Assembly: GCF_030646845.1 (NCBI RefSeq)
Contig: NZ_JAUSLE010000015.1
Coordinates: 1-55,350 of the forward strand
Reading direction: 5' to 3'
DNA length: 55,350 nucleotides
Source: Rhodoferax sp.
GTDB lineage: Bacteria; Pseudomonadota; Gammaproteobacteria; Burkholderiales; Burkholderiaceae_C
The notes below the pieces were generated by a model. The model did not search any database, was not told where the DNA came from, and saw nothing but the letters and a program-made list of their open reading frames with translations. Both the position numbers and the translations under genes were made by a program. This document shows positions 20,353 through 30,316 of the stretch, one piece after another (within the stretch, counting starts at the first letter, position 1; every line of letters begins with the position of its first letter).

Positions 20353-20793
20353 TCAGCTGACGGCGCGCATGGCGCAGGTCAACTCGGCTTCCACTGCGAC
20401 TTCGCCATCCACCAGCGCACGCGCCTTGAACTTGAAAATACCGGCCTTCATGCGCAACAATTCCGCCTCCAGAATCAACTGGTCCCCAGGCTCCACCGGA
20501 CGCCTGAAACGCACGCCCTCCATGCCGGCGAAATAGTAGATGAACCCATCGCTGGCAGACGTGCCGGCCGCGTCAAATGCCAGCAGGGCTGCGGCCTGCG
20601 CCAGGGCTTCGAGCATCAGCACACCCGGCATGACGGGTCGCTGCGGGAAATGCCCTTCAAAAAACGGCTCGTTGATGGTGACATTCTTCAGCGCCTTGAT
20701 GCTCTTGCCCTTTTCAATCGCCAGCACCCGGTCGACTAACAGGAATGGATAGCGGTGCGGCAGTTGCTTGAGAATCTTGTGGATGTCCATCAT
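20353..20793 (-). CDS. fabZ: 3-hydroxyacyl-ACP dehydratase FabZ
   Basis: 146 residues, a hot-dog fold dehydratase of fatty-acid elongation. Motifs: [13 protein letters not shown] with the catalytic His and [20 protein letters not shown] with the catalytic Glu. The ATG overlaps the lpxD stop by 4 bp (ATGA), so translation is coupled. Having fabZ next to lpxA and lpxD puts the enzyme that consumes 3-hydroxyacyl-ACP under the same control as the lipid A enzymes that need it. Confidence 0.97.
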   Translation of the reverse strand: MMDIHKILKQLPHRYPFLLVDRVLAIEKGKSIKALKNVTINEPFFEGHFPQRPVMPGVLMLEALAQAAALLAFDAAGTSASDGFIYYFAGMEGVRFRRPVEPGDQLILEAELLRMKAGIFKFKARALVDGEVAVEAELTCAMRAVS

Positions 20794-21776
20794 GGTTGTT
20801 CCAATGTTTTTAATTTATCTTCCAGCGCCCGAATGCGATCGCGCAGGCTGTGCAATTGTTTGAGTGATGCTGCGTTTTTTTCCCAGGTCGCATTGTCGTC
20901 AAGGGGGAATATGCCAGTGTAAGTGCCCGGTTTTCGGATGGACCGGGTAACAATTGTTGCCGCGGAGATGTTGACGTTGTCGGCCAGCGAGAGATGCCCC
21001 AGTATGTTCGCAGCGCCCCCAATCGTGCAATGGGCGCCAATGATGGCGCTGCCAGCCACGCCCACACAGCCGGCCATCGCCGTGTGTCTGCCTATGTGTA
21101 CGTTGTGACCGATCTGGATCAGGTTATCGAGCTTGACACCATCTTCTATCACCGTGTCCTGCAAGGCGCCGCGGTCGATGCAGGTATTGGCGCCAATTTC
21201 AACATCATTGCCGATTCGAACAGCACCCAGTTGCTCGATTTTTTCCCAGGCACCCGCATTGGGCGCAAAGCCAAAACCATCCGCACCGATGACGACGCCC
21301 GAATGCACCAGGCATCTGTCGCCAATCACACAGTTCTCAGCCACGGTGACATGGGACCGCAGCTCGGTATCTGCGCCAATGCGGGCCCCCCTTTCAATCA
21401 CGCACAAGGCACCGATACGGGCCAGCGGATGAACAAAGGCGGTTGGGTCAATCACCGCGCTGGGGTGCACCTGCTGACGCTGGGCCTGTGGAAGGCTTTT
21501 CTTCCAGAGCTGTGTGACCCGGGCAAAATACAGATACGGCTGGTCCGACACGATGCAGGCCCCACGCAACAGCGCGGCCGTACGCATCTGGGGACTCACA
21601 ATCACGCAGGCAGCCTTCGACGCTGCCAGTTGATTCTGGTACTTGGGATGGCTGAGAAAACTTAATTGTCGAGGCGTTGCCGTCTCAAGCGGCGCCAGCC
21701 CCTCGATCTTGAGGCCAGAATCACCATGAAGCTCACCCCCGAGTACTTCAACAATCGAACCTAGAGTTAAGCTCAC
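20790..21776 (-). CDS. lpxD: UDP-3-O-(3-hydroxyacyl)glucosamine N-acyltransferase
   Basis: 328 residues. The third step of lipid A synthesis, adding the N-linked acyl chain. The N-terminal uridine-binding domain (about 1-100) is followed by hexapeptide-repeat beta helix ([21 protein letters not shown] and onward) with the active-site His in [16 protein letters not shown]-terminal helix (about 295-328, Leu/Lys/Arg-rich) completes the protein. It is downstream of skp and overlaps fabZ. Confidence 0.97.
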   Translation of the reverse strand: MSLTLGSIVEVLGGELHGDSGLKIEGLAPLETATPRQLSFLSHPKYQNQLAASKAACVIVSPQMRTAALLRGACIVSDQPYLYFARVTQLWKKSLPQAQRQQVHPSAVIDPTAFVHPLARIGALCVIERGARIGADTELRSHVTVAENCVIGDRCLVHSGVVIGADGFGFAPNAGAWEKIEQLGAVRIGNDVEIGANTCIDRGALQDTVIEDGVKLDNLIQIGHNVHIGRHTAMAGCVGVAGSAIIGAHCTIGGAANILGHLSLADNVNISAATIVTRSIRKPGTYTGIFPLDDNATWEKNAASLKQLHSLRDRIRALEDKLKTLEQP

Positions 21777-21802
21777 ACGTCACATGCCTTGGGCGCAGTT
21801 GC

Positions 21803-22321
21803 TTATTTGACGCCGCCCGAATTCAGGACTTTGATGACCTTGTCGGTGATGTCGTGCTTGGGATTGACATAGACCGCTTCCTGGAGAACCAGGTCATATT
21901 TTTCAGATTCAGCAACCTGCTTCACAACCTTGTTGGCACGCTCCAGCACCTGCTGCAATTCCTCGTTTTTTCTCGAGTTGAGATCTTCCTGAAATTCTCG
22001 GCGTTTTCGCTGAAAATCGCGGTCCTGGTCCACAAGCTGCTTCTGCCGGGCGATGCGCTGCCCCTCAGCCAGAGTCGGCGCTTCACGCTCAAACTTGTCG
22101 GCCATCGACTTCAAGGTAGTGCCCTGGTCGACGAGCTCCTTCTCGCGCTTTGAGAATTCCTGCTCAAGCTTGGCCTGCGCAGCCTTGGCCGTGCTGGCTT
22201 CCTTGAAAATCCGGTCGGTACTGACAAACCCGATTCGGAACTCCTGCGCCTGCACCGGTGCATAGGCAAGCAGCCCCCCCAACAAAATTCCGGCACTGCA
22301 TCGGCGTAGAACATAGTTCAT
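21803..22321 (-). CDS. skp: Periplasmic chaperone Skp/OmpH
   Basis: 172 residues with a Sec signal peptide (hydrophobic residues about 9-21, cleavage expected after APVQAQ). The mature part is the FRIGFVSTDRIF strand followed by long charged coiled-coil arms (about 45-140). It holds unfolded outer-membrane proteins in the periplasm for delivery to BamA. The ATG shares one base with the bamA stop (TAATG), so the two are coupled. The position bamA-skp-lpxD-fabZ-lpxA is the classic order. Confidence 0.95.
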   Translation of the reverse strand: MNYVLRRCSAGILLGGLLAYAPVQAQEFRIGFVSTDRIFKEASTAKAAQAKLEQEFSKREKELVDQGTTLKSMADKFEREAPTLAEGQRIARQKQLVDQDRDFQRKRREFQEDLNSRKNEELQQVLERANKVVKQVAESEKYDLVLQEAVYVNPKHDITDKVIKVLNSGGVK

Positions 22322-24621
22322 TAGAAGGTCGTCCCAATTTGAAATTGCATGGTTTGTATTTTATCGCCATCAAACTTTTTGATGGGCTTGGCGAATGCCA
22401 GACGCAAAGGGCCCACGGGCGAGATCCAGCTGATACCCACGCCTACAGAGGATCGCAGGCTGTTTGCATTGGCATTGATGGCCAAACCGCCATCCGGACC
22501 GCTCACAGCGCCGACATCGAGGAAAGCATACATCCTCAGGGTCCTGTCATTCCCGGCTCCGGGAAAAGGTGCCAGCAATTCGGCGTTCAGATTGAACTTT
22601 CTGGTGCCGCCCACCACGGTCCCACCCACATCATGTGGGCCCAGGCTACCCTGCTCAAAGCCGCGCACCGATCCCAAGCCACCACCGTAGAAGTTTTTGA
22701 ACACCGGGTAGGGTCGATCTCCTGCTGCCACGCCCCAACCCACCTCGCCGTTGAAGGCGGCAGTGAGCTGTTTGTTGATAGGAAAGAATTCCTGATATTG
22801 GTAGGTGGCACGCAGGTAGCGGGCGTCGCCCGCAACTGACCACTCAGCATTCGCGCGCTGAAAGCGGCCGGAGTTCGGTGCCAGCGCACTGTCACGACCA
22901 TCGCGCGCCCAGCCGATCGTCAAAGGAATGGCCGTACTGTCGTAGCCAAACTGGTTAGCGTAGTCTTGGTACACCGTTGGCAGAAGCGTTCCGGGCACAA
23001 TGGTTGTCCTCTCGACGCCAGCGCCGAAATACACGGTGTCGGTCTCCGTGAATGGCACTCCAAACCTTAAACTGCCGCCCGATGTGACCAACTGATAGTA
23101 GTTTTGATCCTCGTACGGACTGCTTGTCCTGTGGTACAGGTCAATGGTTCTGGAGACGCCGTCAGCCGTGAAGTAGGGATCGGTCGTGTTGAAAACGACA
23201 ACGCGATTGACCTTGCTGGTGTTGACCTGCACGCCCAGCGAGTTCCCTGAACCAAATGCATTTTCCTGCTTCAGGCCGAAGGAAAGTCCGAGCCCGTCGC
23301 CACTTGAAAAACCAGCCCCCAGACTCAGGCTTCCGGTGGGCTTCTCAACCACATTGATGGTCAGATCAACCTGGTCGGGTGAACCGGGCACTTCCTGGGT
23401 CTCGATACCTACCTGACTGAAATAGCCCAGGCGATCGACGCGATCACGTGACAGCTTGATCTTGTCGCCGTCGTACCATGACGCTTCGAATTGTCGAAAC
23501 TCCCGGCGCACAACCACATCCCGCGTCCGGCTGTTGCCGGCAACATTGATCTTTCGAACGTAGGCCCGGCGGGATGGATTCGCCTGCATGATCAAGGCAA
23601 CACGGTTGTTGGCACGGTCAATTTCCGGACGAGCTTCTACGCGCGCAAACGCAAATCCAAAATTCCCGAAGTAGTCGGTAAACGCTTTGATGGTATTGGC
23701 CACTTCATCCGCGTTATAGGCTTCTCCGGGTTTGATCGTGACAAGCGACTTGAACTCATCGTCTTTGCCAAGGAAATTCCCCTCCAGCTTGACACCACTG
23801 ACAACAAATCGTTCACCTTCCGTCACATTGATGGTGATGGCAATGTCTGTCTTGTTTGGCAGGATCGAAACCTGCGTAGAGTCCACCTTGAACTCCAGAT
23901 AGCCGCGTGTCAAATAATACGAACGCAGGGTTTCAATATCTGCGTTGAGCTTGGCCCGCGAGTAACGATCCGATTTGGTATACCAGCTCAACCAGCCACC
24001 GGTATCAAGATCAAACAGGCCACGCAGCGTCGACTCGCCAAAGACTTTGTTGCCGACGATCCGTATTTCACTTATTTTTGCGGGCTCCCCTTCGACCACG
24101 GTAAACGTCAGGTTGACCCGATTGCGCTCAATCGGTGTGACCGTGGTCACAATTTCCGCGGCGTAGAGACTGCGATTGATGTACTGCCGCTTGAGCTCCT
24201 GCTCAGCCCGGTCAAGTTGGGCTTTGTCAAAGGGCCGGCCATCGCCCAGACCTACATCACGCAACGCCTTTTTGAGCACTTCCTTGTCAAACTCTTTGGT
24301 TCCGATGAAATCAACATCGGCGACCGTGGGTCTTTCCTCGACAATGATCACCAGTACATCGCCACTAACTTCAATTCGCACATCCTTGAACAAGCCCAGA
24401 CCAAAAAGCGAACGAATCGCTGACGACCCCTTCTCATCGTCATAGACATCCCCAACCCGAACCGGCAGCGACACGAAAATGGTTCCCGGCTCCACCCGTT
24501 GCAGACCCTCGATGCGAATGTCGCGCACGGTGAAAGGATTCACCGCCCACGCCGTGCCAGCCATAAAAGCGAGAGAAACTACGGCGGATATTGCGCGCAC
24601 TGGAAAGCGATTGAATTGCAT
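22321..24621 (-). CDS. bamA: Outer membrane protein assembly factor BamA
   Basis: 766 residues from the ATG at 24621; an upstream start would add 16 residues before the signal peptide. Signal peptide about 1-26 (ending GTAWA|VNPF). Five POTRA domains follow to about residue 420, starting FTVRDIRIEGLQRVEPGTIF. The Omp85 beta barrel contains the RGF motif in LGSVRGFEQGSLGP and ends in the C-terminal Phe (FQIGTTF). It inserts beta-barrel proteins into the outer membrane. It is preceded by rseP and followed by skp. Confidence 0.97.
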   Translation of the reverse strand: MQFNRFPVRAISAVVSLAFMAGTAWAVNPFTVRDIRIEGLQRVEPGTIFVSLPVRVGDVYDDEKGSSAIRSLFGLGLFKDVRIEVSGDVLVIIVEERPTVADVDFIGTKEFDKEVLKKALRDVGLGDGRPFDKAQLDRAEQELKRQYINRSLYAAEIVTTVTPIERNRVNLTFTVVEGEPAKISEIRIVGNKVFGESTLRGLFDLDTGGWLSWYTKSDRYSRAKLNADIETLRSYYLTRGYLEFKVDSTQVSILPNKTDIAITINVTEGERFVVSGVKLEGNFLGKDDEFKSLVTIKPGEAYNADEVANTIKAFTDYFGNFGFAFARVEARPEIDRANNRVALIMQANPSRRAYVRKINVAGNSRTRDVVVRREFRQFEASWYDGDKIKLSRDRVDRLGYFSQVGIETQEVPGSPDQVDLTINVVEKPTGSLSLGAGFSSGDGLGLSFGLKQENAFGSGNSLGVQVNTSKVNRVVVFNTTDPYFTADGVSRTIDLYHRTSSPYEDQNYYQLVTSGGSLRFGVPFTETDTVYFGAGVERTTIVPGTLLPTVYQDYANQFGYDSTAIPLTIGWARDGRDSALAPNSGRFQRANAEWSVAGDARYLRATYQYQEFFPINKQLTAAFNGEVGWGVAAGDRPYPVFKNFYGGGLGSVRGFEQGSLGPHDVGGTVVGGTRKFNLNAELLAPFPGAGNDRTLRMYAFLDVGAVSGPDGGLAINANANSLRSSVGVGISWISPVGPLRLAFAKPIKKFDGDKIQTMQFQIGTTF

Positions 24622-24669
24622 TTTTAGTATTGAAGAGTCAAGCCAGTGTCGATTGTCAACACCAGACAT

Positions 24670-26031
24670 TTAGCCAAATAAGCGGGTGATATCGTTGAAG
24701 AGGGCAATCGACATCATGACCAACAGGACTGCAACACCGCCCCGTTGCAGGCGCTCCATCCAGGCGTCGGGGACGGGTTTGCCCATGATGCCCTCCCAAA
24801 GATAATACATCAGGTGACCACCGTCCAGAACCGGCAGCGGCAGCAAATTCAAAACGCCCAGACTCACGCTGATCAAGGCGAGGAACAACAGGTATTGCGT
24901 CAAACCCATGCCCGCGGACTTCCCCGCGTAGTCTGCAATCGTCAACGGGCCGCTGAGGTTCTTGAGGGAGGCCTCGCCGATCACCATTTTCCCCATCATT
25001 CTGAGCGTCAAGACGGACACATCCCAGGTGCGAACCATGCCGCGCCACAGACCATCGGCGACACCATACTTCACCGTCACCAGCTCCGGCATCGCACCGA
25101 CATAGGCGCCGATTCGTCCAACCAGGAGCGCACCATCTTGCCGGGTCTCCGGCGTGACGGTGACTTCCAGCTCGGTTCCGGCTCGCGTGATTTTCCAGAC
25201 AGCAGACACCGCCTGACCATTCAGGACTGAAGACCGAATCAGCTGGCGCAGCTGCTGGCCATCCACCACAGGCACGGACCCCACCTGGCGAACCACATCG
25301 CCATCGCGCAGACCCGCTTTGTCCGCTGCTGCGCCAACGACGATTTCACCAATGACAGGGCGGGTAAACGGCCCGACCACCCCGATCTTTCGAAACAAAT
25401 CAGCATTCGCCTCGCTCGCGTCCATGTCACTGAGTTTCAGCAGCAGATCGCCGCCGGTACCGCGGGCGGGCCCGGTCACAACCAGTCGTACATCCTGTCC
25501 CTCCAGGGCTCCCCGGGTCAGGAACCAGCGAAGATCTTCAAACGATTCGACGTCCTGAAGTTGACCACCGTCAAACCCGGCACGCTGTATCCTCTCACCG
25601 CCAATCAAACCAGCGTGTTCAGCGATCGACCCCGCATCGGGTCTTGCCAGAATTGGGGCCGGAAGTTGCATGCCGCTCCAGTTCACCGCCGCATACAGCA
25701 CTACAGCCAGCAGCAAATTTGCCACAGGGCCCGCCGCCACAATGGCCACACGCGAACGCAAGGGCTGGGTGTTGAATGCCAGATGGCGCTCCGCGTCAGC
25801 GACTGGCGCTTCACGCTCATCAAGCATCTTGACAAAACCGCCCAGCGGAAAAGCAGCAATGACAAACTCGGTCGCCGAGCCTTTTGGCTGCCAGCGAACC
25901 AGTGGTTTGCCAAACCCGATGGAAAAACGCAGTACTTTGACACCGCAGGCCACGGCCATGCGGTAGTGACCGTATTCATGGACCGCGATCAACAGCCCGA
26001 GGGCGAGCACAAATGCAGCAAGGGTCAGCAT
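24670..26031 (-). CDS. rseP: Site-2 intramembrane metalloprotease RseP
   Basis: 453 residues. An inner-membrane zinc protease that cuts anti-sigma factors and signal-peptide remnants. The zinc motif HEYGH lies at residues 18-22 in the first membrane helix. Two PDZ domains span the periplasm (about 110-310), and the LDG motif is in NLLPLPVLDGGHL with C-terminal membrane helices. The gene is between dxr (21 bp gap) and bamA (48 bp gap), as in most proteobacteria, which links envelope-stress signalling with barrel assembly. Confidence 0.96.
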   Translation of the reverse strand: MLTLAAFVLALGLLIAVHEYGHYRMAVACGVKVLRFSIGFGKPLVRWQPKGSATEFVIAAFPLGGFVKMLDEREAPVADAERHLAFNTQPLRSRVAIVAAGPVANLLLAVVLYAAVNWSGMQLPAPILARPDAGSIAEHAGLIGGERIQRAGFDGGQLQDVESFEDLRWFLTRGALEGQDVRLVVTGPARGTGGDLLLKLSDMDASEANADLFRKIGVVGPFTRPVIGEIVVGAAADKAGLRDGDVVRQVGSVPVVDGQQLRQLIRSSVLNGQAVSAVWKITRAGTELEVTVTPETRQDGALLVGRIGAYVGAMPELVTVKYGVADGLWRGMVRTWDVSVLTLRMMGKMVIGEASLKNLSGPLTIADYAGKSAGMGLTQYLLFLALISVSLGVLNLLPLPVLDGGHLMYYLWEGIMGKPVPDAWMERLQRGGVAVLLVMMSIALFNDITRLFG

Positions 26032-26052
26032 GATCGCTCCAGGGTGAATTTT

Positions 26053-27264
26053 CTAAATGCCCACACGGCGCACCACCTGCCGGGCCGCATCACGGGACAT
26101 CGCATCCAGCGCCAAGAGATCTTCCAATGACTGCGGGCTGGCAGTGGTGACCGTCTCCAATGTTTCCAGATTGACCACGTGAATCTGGTCAAAACGAATT
26201 TGGCCATCAAGAAACGCTGCCACCGCCACTTCATTGGCAGCATTCAAGACGGCCGTGGATCCTGAAGGTGCTTTCAAAACTGACCACGCCAGTTTCAGAC
26301 CGGGAAAGCGTTGCTCATGGCCATGCGAGTCCAGCGACTCGAACGTCATGTCGGCCATGGACCTGAAATCCAGTGCAGCGGCGCCAGACGCGATGCGATC
26401 CGGCCACGACAGCCCATAGGCAATGGGCACTTTCATGTCGGGCGTGCCAAGTTGCGCCACCACGGAGTTGTCTTTGTATTGGACCATCGAATGAATCACA
26501 CTCTGCGGATGAATCACAACCTCGATCTGATCAGGCGTGACATCGAAGAGGAAACGTGCCTCAATGACTTCCAGCGCCTTGTTCATCATGGTGGCGGAGT
26601 CAACAGATATCTTGCGTCCCATGACCCAATTGGGGTGGGCACAGGCCTGCTCTGGCGTCACATCACACAGTGTGTGGGGCTCACGCTGTCGAAATGGCCC
26701 TCCCGAAGCGGTGAGAATGATCTTGTCAATCTGAGTCGCCCACGTGGCTGCATCATCCGGCAAGGACTGGAATACGGCTGAGTGCTCGCTGTCAATCGGC
26801 AGCAGTTTTGCGCCACCCTGCACGACAGCCTGCATGAAGTAGTCGCCACCAACCACGAGTGCTTCCTTGTTCGCCAGCAACAGTCGCTTCCCTGCCCGCG
26901 CGGCCCCAAGACAGGAAGCGAGTCCGGCAGCACCGACGATCGCAGCCATTACCGCGTCGACAAGTTCATGCGATGCAATCATGGTGATGGCCGATGAACC
27001 CCAAAGAACCTGCGTCTTCAAGCCAAGATCGCTGCACTTTTGCTCCAGCGCGCGACCATGTGGTTCGCTGGCCATGACAGCGAACACCGGTTTGAATTGG
27101 ACACACTGCTGCAGCATCAGGTCAACCTGTGTTGAAGCGCTCAAGGCAAAAACCTCGAACCGATCCGAGTGACGCGCAATCACATCCAGCGTGCTGACGC
27201 CGATCGACCCGGTCGACCCCAGGATCGCGACACGCTGTTTCACCTTGTCTTCCCAATCACTCAT
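26053..27264 (-). CDS. dxr: 1-deoxy-D-xylulose 5-phosphate reductoisomerase
   Basis: 403 residues. The second enzyme of the MEP isoprenoid pathway, NADPH-dependent. The nucleotide motif GSTGSIGVSTLDVI is at the N-terminus. ALVVGGDYFM, the substrate/metal region SEHSAVFQ, the flexible loop with SGGPFR and the motif KISVDSATMMNKALEVIEA are all present. The start overlaps the cdsA stop by 4 bp. Isoprenoid precursors made here feed UppS in the same run. Confidence 0.97.
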   Translation of the reverse strand: MSDWEDKVKQRVAILGSTGSIGVSTLDVIARHSDRFEVFALSASTQVDLMLQQCVQFKPVFAVMASEPHGRALEQKCSDLGLKTQVLWGSSAITMIASHELVDAVMAAIVGAAGLASCLGAARAGKRLLLANKEALVVGGDYFMQAVVQGGAKLLPIDSEHSAVFQSLPDDAATWATQIDKIILTASGGPFRQREPHTLCDVTPEQACAHPNWVMGRKISVDSATMMNKALEVIEARFLFDVTPDQIEVVIHPQSVIHSMVQYKDNSVVAQLGTPDMKVPIAYGLSWPDRIASGAAALDFRSMADMTFESLDSHGHEQRFPGLKLAWSVLKAPSGSTAVLNAANEVAVAAFLDGQIRFDQIHVVNLETLETVTTASPQSLEDLLALDAMSRDAARQVVRRVGI

Positions 27265-28118
27265 CGAGGCTGCAGCACCGAGTAGAGCATTAGCGCCAAA
27301 GGCAGCGTGGGCAACAGCGCATCCACACGGTCCAGCACGCCACCATGGCCTGGCAGCAAGCCGCTACTGTCCTTGACGCCCGCACTGCGCTTGACGAGCG
27401 ACTCGAACAAATCGCCCACCACGCTCATCGCCGATAAGAACACGACCGCGATCAAGAGCAACCAGGCACCTTGTCGACCAAGGTGACTGTACAAACTGGG
27501 AGCCGTAATGCCCCATGTGGCATCGGCCCAACGCCAGACAAAAGCCAGGACAACCACGCCTGCCATGCCACCCCAAACACCTTCCCAACTTTTGCCGGGA
27601 CTGATGGAGGGAGCGAGTTTGCCCCGGCTGAAACGCCCGCCCAATGCCCTGCCCGCAAAATAGGCAAAGATATCAGCCACCCAGACCAAGACCAGGATGG
27701 AAAGCAGAAAATTGATGCCAATCACTCTGGCCTGCGCTACCGCCAGCCAGGCAAGCCAGAGAGCAACAAGGCCCGAGACCAGCCGGACCGCCTGTGGATG
27801 CGCAGACCACGCTGATACCCCGCGATGCAACGCCCAGGCGCCTGCCAGCACCCACGTGGCGCCGGCAAGGACCCACAGCAAGACCAGCGATTGCTCAAGC
27901 ATACCCAGCCACCATGCTGCTGCACATGCCACCCCACAGGCCAAACCAGAGAACAGCGACGCCACCGGACCATACCCGTTGAGCCGGGCCCACTCCCATG
28001 CACCAGCCGCGATGAACACCAGCGCAATCGCGCAAAACGGCGCGGGCGAGTGATAGAACAACGCCGGCAGCAAGATGAGCAGCAGTACGAGGGCCGTGAT
28101 GACGCGCTGTTTTAACAT
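27261..28118 (-). CDS. cdsA: Phosphatidate cytidylyltransferase
   Basis: 285 residues with about seven hydrophobic segments. It makes CDP-diacylglycerol from phosphatidate and CTP, the branch point of phospholipid synthesis in the inner membrane. The family signature is clear near the C-terminus: GDLFESLVKRSAGVKDSSG followed by LLPGHGGVLDRVDALL. It begins 9 bp after the uppS stop and overlaps dxr by 4 bp. Confidence 0.95.
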   Translation of the reverse strand: MLKQRVITALVLLLILLPALFYHSPAPFCAIALVFIAAGAWEWARLNGYGPVASLFSGLACGVACAAAWWLGMLEQSLVLLWVLAGATWVLAGAWALHRGVSAWSAHPQAVRLVSGLVALWLAWLAVAQARVIGINFLLSILVLVWVADIFAYFAGRALGGRFSRGKLAPSISPGKSWEGVWGGMAGVVVLAFVWRWADATWGITAPSLYSHLGRQGAWLLLIAVVFLSAMSVVGDLFESLVKRSAGVKDSSGLLPGHGGVLDRVDALLPTLPLALMLYSVLQPR

Positions 28119-28127
28119 TTGAGATCC

Positions 28128-28850
28128 TCAGGCGACGGTTGAAGTGGCCGCCTGCGCAACCAACTGGTCTGAGGTTTTGCCAAAGCGCCGCTCACGATGA
28201 TTGAAGGCCGCGATGGCCACGTCAAGCTCCGCCTCATCGAACTCTGGCCAGAGCTTGCCGCTGAAATAAAACTCTGAATAGGCAGATTGCCAAAGCAGGA
28301 AATTGCTGATGCGCTGCTCGCCACCGGTACGGATGACCAGGTCGGGATCCGGAACGTGCGCCAGGGCCATCTCCCCACTCAAGTTGGATTCAGTGACTGG
28401 TGTGCCCTGAGCCGCCAATTTGGCGGCCGCCTGCACGATGTCCCAGCGACCGCCGTAATTGAAACAGACGTTCAAAATCAGGCGTGAATTCGAGGCCGTT
28501 GCCAACTCGGCCTTTTCAATGCCGGCGACCACTTTCGTCGAGAGATTGGCGCGTTCACCGACAAAGTGCAGTTGGACACCATCAGCCTTGAGCTGTGGCA
28601 CTTCCCTGGTCAGCGCCAGGGCGAACAGTTCCATCAAACCGGACACCTCTTCTGCTGGACGACTCCAGTTTTCTGAAGAAAAGGCAAAAACGGTCAACAC
28701 GCCCACACCCCGTTGCGCACATGCCTTGACACATCGGCGAAGCGAATCAACACCTTGCTTGTGCCCGGCGACACGCGGCAGAAACCGTTTGGATGCCCAG
28801 CGGCCGTTGCCATCCATCACGATTGCGATGTGGTGAGGTGCGTGACTCAT
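28128..28850 (-). CDS. uppS: Undecaprenyl diphosphate synthase
   Basis: 240 residues from the ATG at 28850. A cis-prenyltransferase that builds the C55 carrier lipid for peptidoglycan and O-antigen. Motifs are IAIVMDGNGRWA with the catalytic Asp, AFSSENWSRPAEEV, NYGGRWDIVQA and the C-terminal PDLVIRTGGEQRISNFLLWQ. It begins 10 bp after the frr stop on the same strand. Confidence 0.97.
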   Translation of the reverse strand: MSHAPHHIAIVMDGNGRWASKRFLPRVAGHKQGVDSLRRCVKACAQRGVGVLTVFAFSSENWSRPAEEVSGLMELFALALTREVPQLKADGVQLHFVGERANLSTKVVAGIEKAELATASNSRLILNVCFNYGGRWDIVQAAAKLAAQGTPVTESNLSGEMALAHVPDPDLVIRTGGEQRISNFLLWQSAYSEFYFSGKLWPEFDEAELDVAIAAFNHRERRFGKTSDQLVAQAATSTVA

Positions 28851-28860
28851 CGGCAACAAC

Positions 28861-29421
28861 TCATACCGCCATGATGTCTTGCTCTTTAGCTGCAACCAAC
28901 TGATCGATCGCGAGGATATGCCGATCGGTCACTTTCTGGATTTCTGCCTCAGACCGCTTTTGATCATCTTCAGAGGCGAGCTTGTCTTTGACTGCTTTCT
29001 TGACCGCCTCATTGGCATCGCGACGCAGATTGCGCACGGCGATCTTGGCGCTTTCGCCTTCGTTCCTGACAACCTTGGTCAGCTCCTTGCGGCGCTCTTC
29101 CGACATGGCCGGCATGGGGACGCGAATCAAGTCGCCCATGGACGAAGGATTTAATCCCAAATCGCTGTCGCGAATCGCTTTTTCAATCTTGGCTCCCATC
29201 CCCTTTTCCCAAGGCTGGACACTGATAGTGCGGGCATCGAGCAAGGACACATTGGCCACCTGGCTGATCGGCAGCATGGAGCCGTAATAGTCCACCTGGA
29301 CTGAGTCCAGCAACGCAGGGTTCGCCCGGCCGGTACGAATCTTGGTCAGGTTGTTCTTGAACGCAGCGATGGATTGATCCATCTTGACTTCAACCGTGTT
29401 TTTTATCTCGGCAATAGGCAT
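28861..29421 (-). CDS. frr: Ribosome recycling factor
   Basis: 186 residues, standard length. With EF-G it splits the post-termination ribosome. The three-helix bundle domain carries the typical [21 protein letters not shown] and later [21 protein letters not shown] motifs. The ATG at 29421 is preceded by GGAG in the expected position. It follows pyrH by 60 bp in the usual rpsB-tsf-pyrH-frr order. Confidence 0.97.
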   Translation of the reverse strand: MPIAEIKNTVEVKMDQSIAAFKNNLTKIRTGRANPALLDSVQVDYYGSMLPISQVANVSLLDARTISVQPWEKGMGAKIEKAIRDSDLGLNPSSMGDLIRVPMPAMSEERRKELTKVVRNEGESAKIAVRNLRRDANEAVKKAVKDKLASEDDQKRSEAEIQKVTDRHILAIDQLVAAKEQDIMAV

Positions 29422-29481
29422 GTTTTTCTCCTCACTCGACTGTTCACAAAGTGCTATTCGGGCAGTGCAATTTTGACATGG

Positions 29482-30204
29482 TCAGGCGTAGACCAGCGTA
29501 CCCTCATCTTCCCCCATCACCACGCGCTTGAGAGCGTCATGTTTGAAAATGGAGAATACTTTGATGGGCAGTTTTTGATCGCGACACAAGGCAAAAGCGG
29601 TGGCATCCATGATGCCCAGATTTTGAGAAATCGCTTCATCAAATGATATTTTGCTGTATCGGGTCGCGTGCGGATCCTTTTTGGGATCGGCCGTGTAAAC
29701 CCCGTCAACCTTGGTTGCCTTCAGCACGATTTGCGCGCCAATCTCGGCGCCACGCAAAGCAGCCGCCGTATCGGTCGTGAAAAATGGGTTACCCGTGCCT
29801 GCGGCAAAAATGACAACCTTGCCCTCTTCCAGATATTGCAGCGCCTTGGGTCTGACATAGGGCTCGACCACCTGTTCGATGGCAATAGCCGACATGACTC
29901 GTGCCGTCAAGCCCGCCTTGTTCATGGTGTCCCCCAAAGCCAGTGCATTCATGACTGTAGCCAGCATACCCATGTAATCCGCAGTGGCCCGATCCATGCC
30001 GACCGAGCCCCCTGCCACACCGCGAAAAATATTGCCACCGCCAATGACCACCGCTACTTCCACGCCGAGGCGGGTGACCTCGGCCACCTCATCCACCATG
30101 CGAACAATGGTGTCGCGGTTGATGCCGAACTGGTCGTCCCCCATCAGTGCCTCGCCTGACAGCTTGAGCAGTATTCGCTTGTAGGCTGGTTTGGCGACGG
30201 ACAT
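29482..30204 (-). CDS. pyrH: Uridylate kinase
   Basis: 240 residues from the ATG at 30204, preceded by an AAGGAG ribosome-binding site; upstream in-frame sequence to 30399 runs into tsf and is not coding. It phosphorylates UMP to UDP and belongs to the amino-acid kinase fold: [43 protein letters not shown] helix and [17 protein letters not shown]. Confidence 0.97.
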   Translation of the reverse strand: MSVAKPAYKRILLKLSGEALMGDDQFGINRDTIVRMVDEVAEVTRLGVEVAVVIGGGNIFRGVAGGSVGMDRATADYMGMLATVMNALALGDTMNKAGLTARVMSAIAIEQVVEPYVRPKALQYLEEGKVVIFAAGTGNPFFTTDTAAALRGAEIGAQIVLKATKVDGVYTADPKKDPHATRYSKISFDEAISQNLGIMDATAFALCRDQKLPIKVFSIFKHDALKRVVMGEDEGTLVYA

Positions 30205-30284
30205 GATGGACTCCTTGATGTGATGACTGGTGAGCGGGAACAATCCAAATTCAGGCCGATGATCTCGAATTGAATTTGGATCTT

Positions 30285-30311
30285 GAAAAATCCCGTTTTC
30301 GTTGGCGGGAT
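30285..30311 (-). terminator. Intrinsic terminator after tsf
   Basis: Minus-strand stem ATCCCG / CGGGAT (30306-30311 with 30290-30295) with a 10-nt loop and a five-T run, just after the tsf stop and about 80 bp before the pyrH ATG. It probably gives partial termination. Confidence 0.6.
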
Positions 30312-30316
30312 GGCGA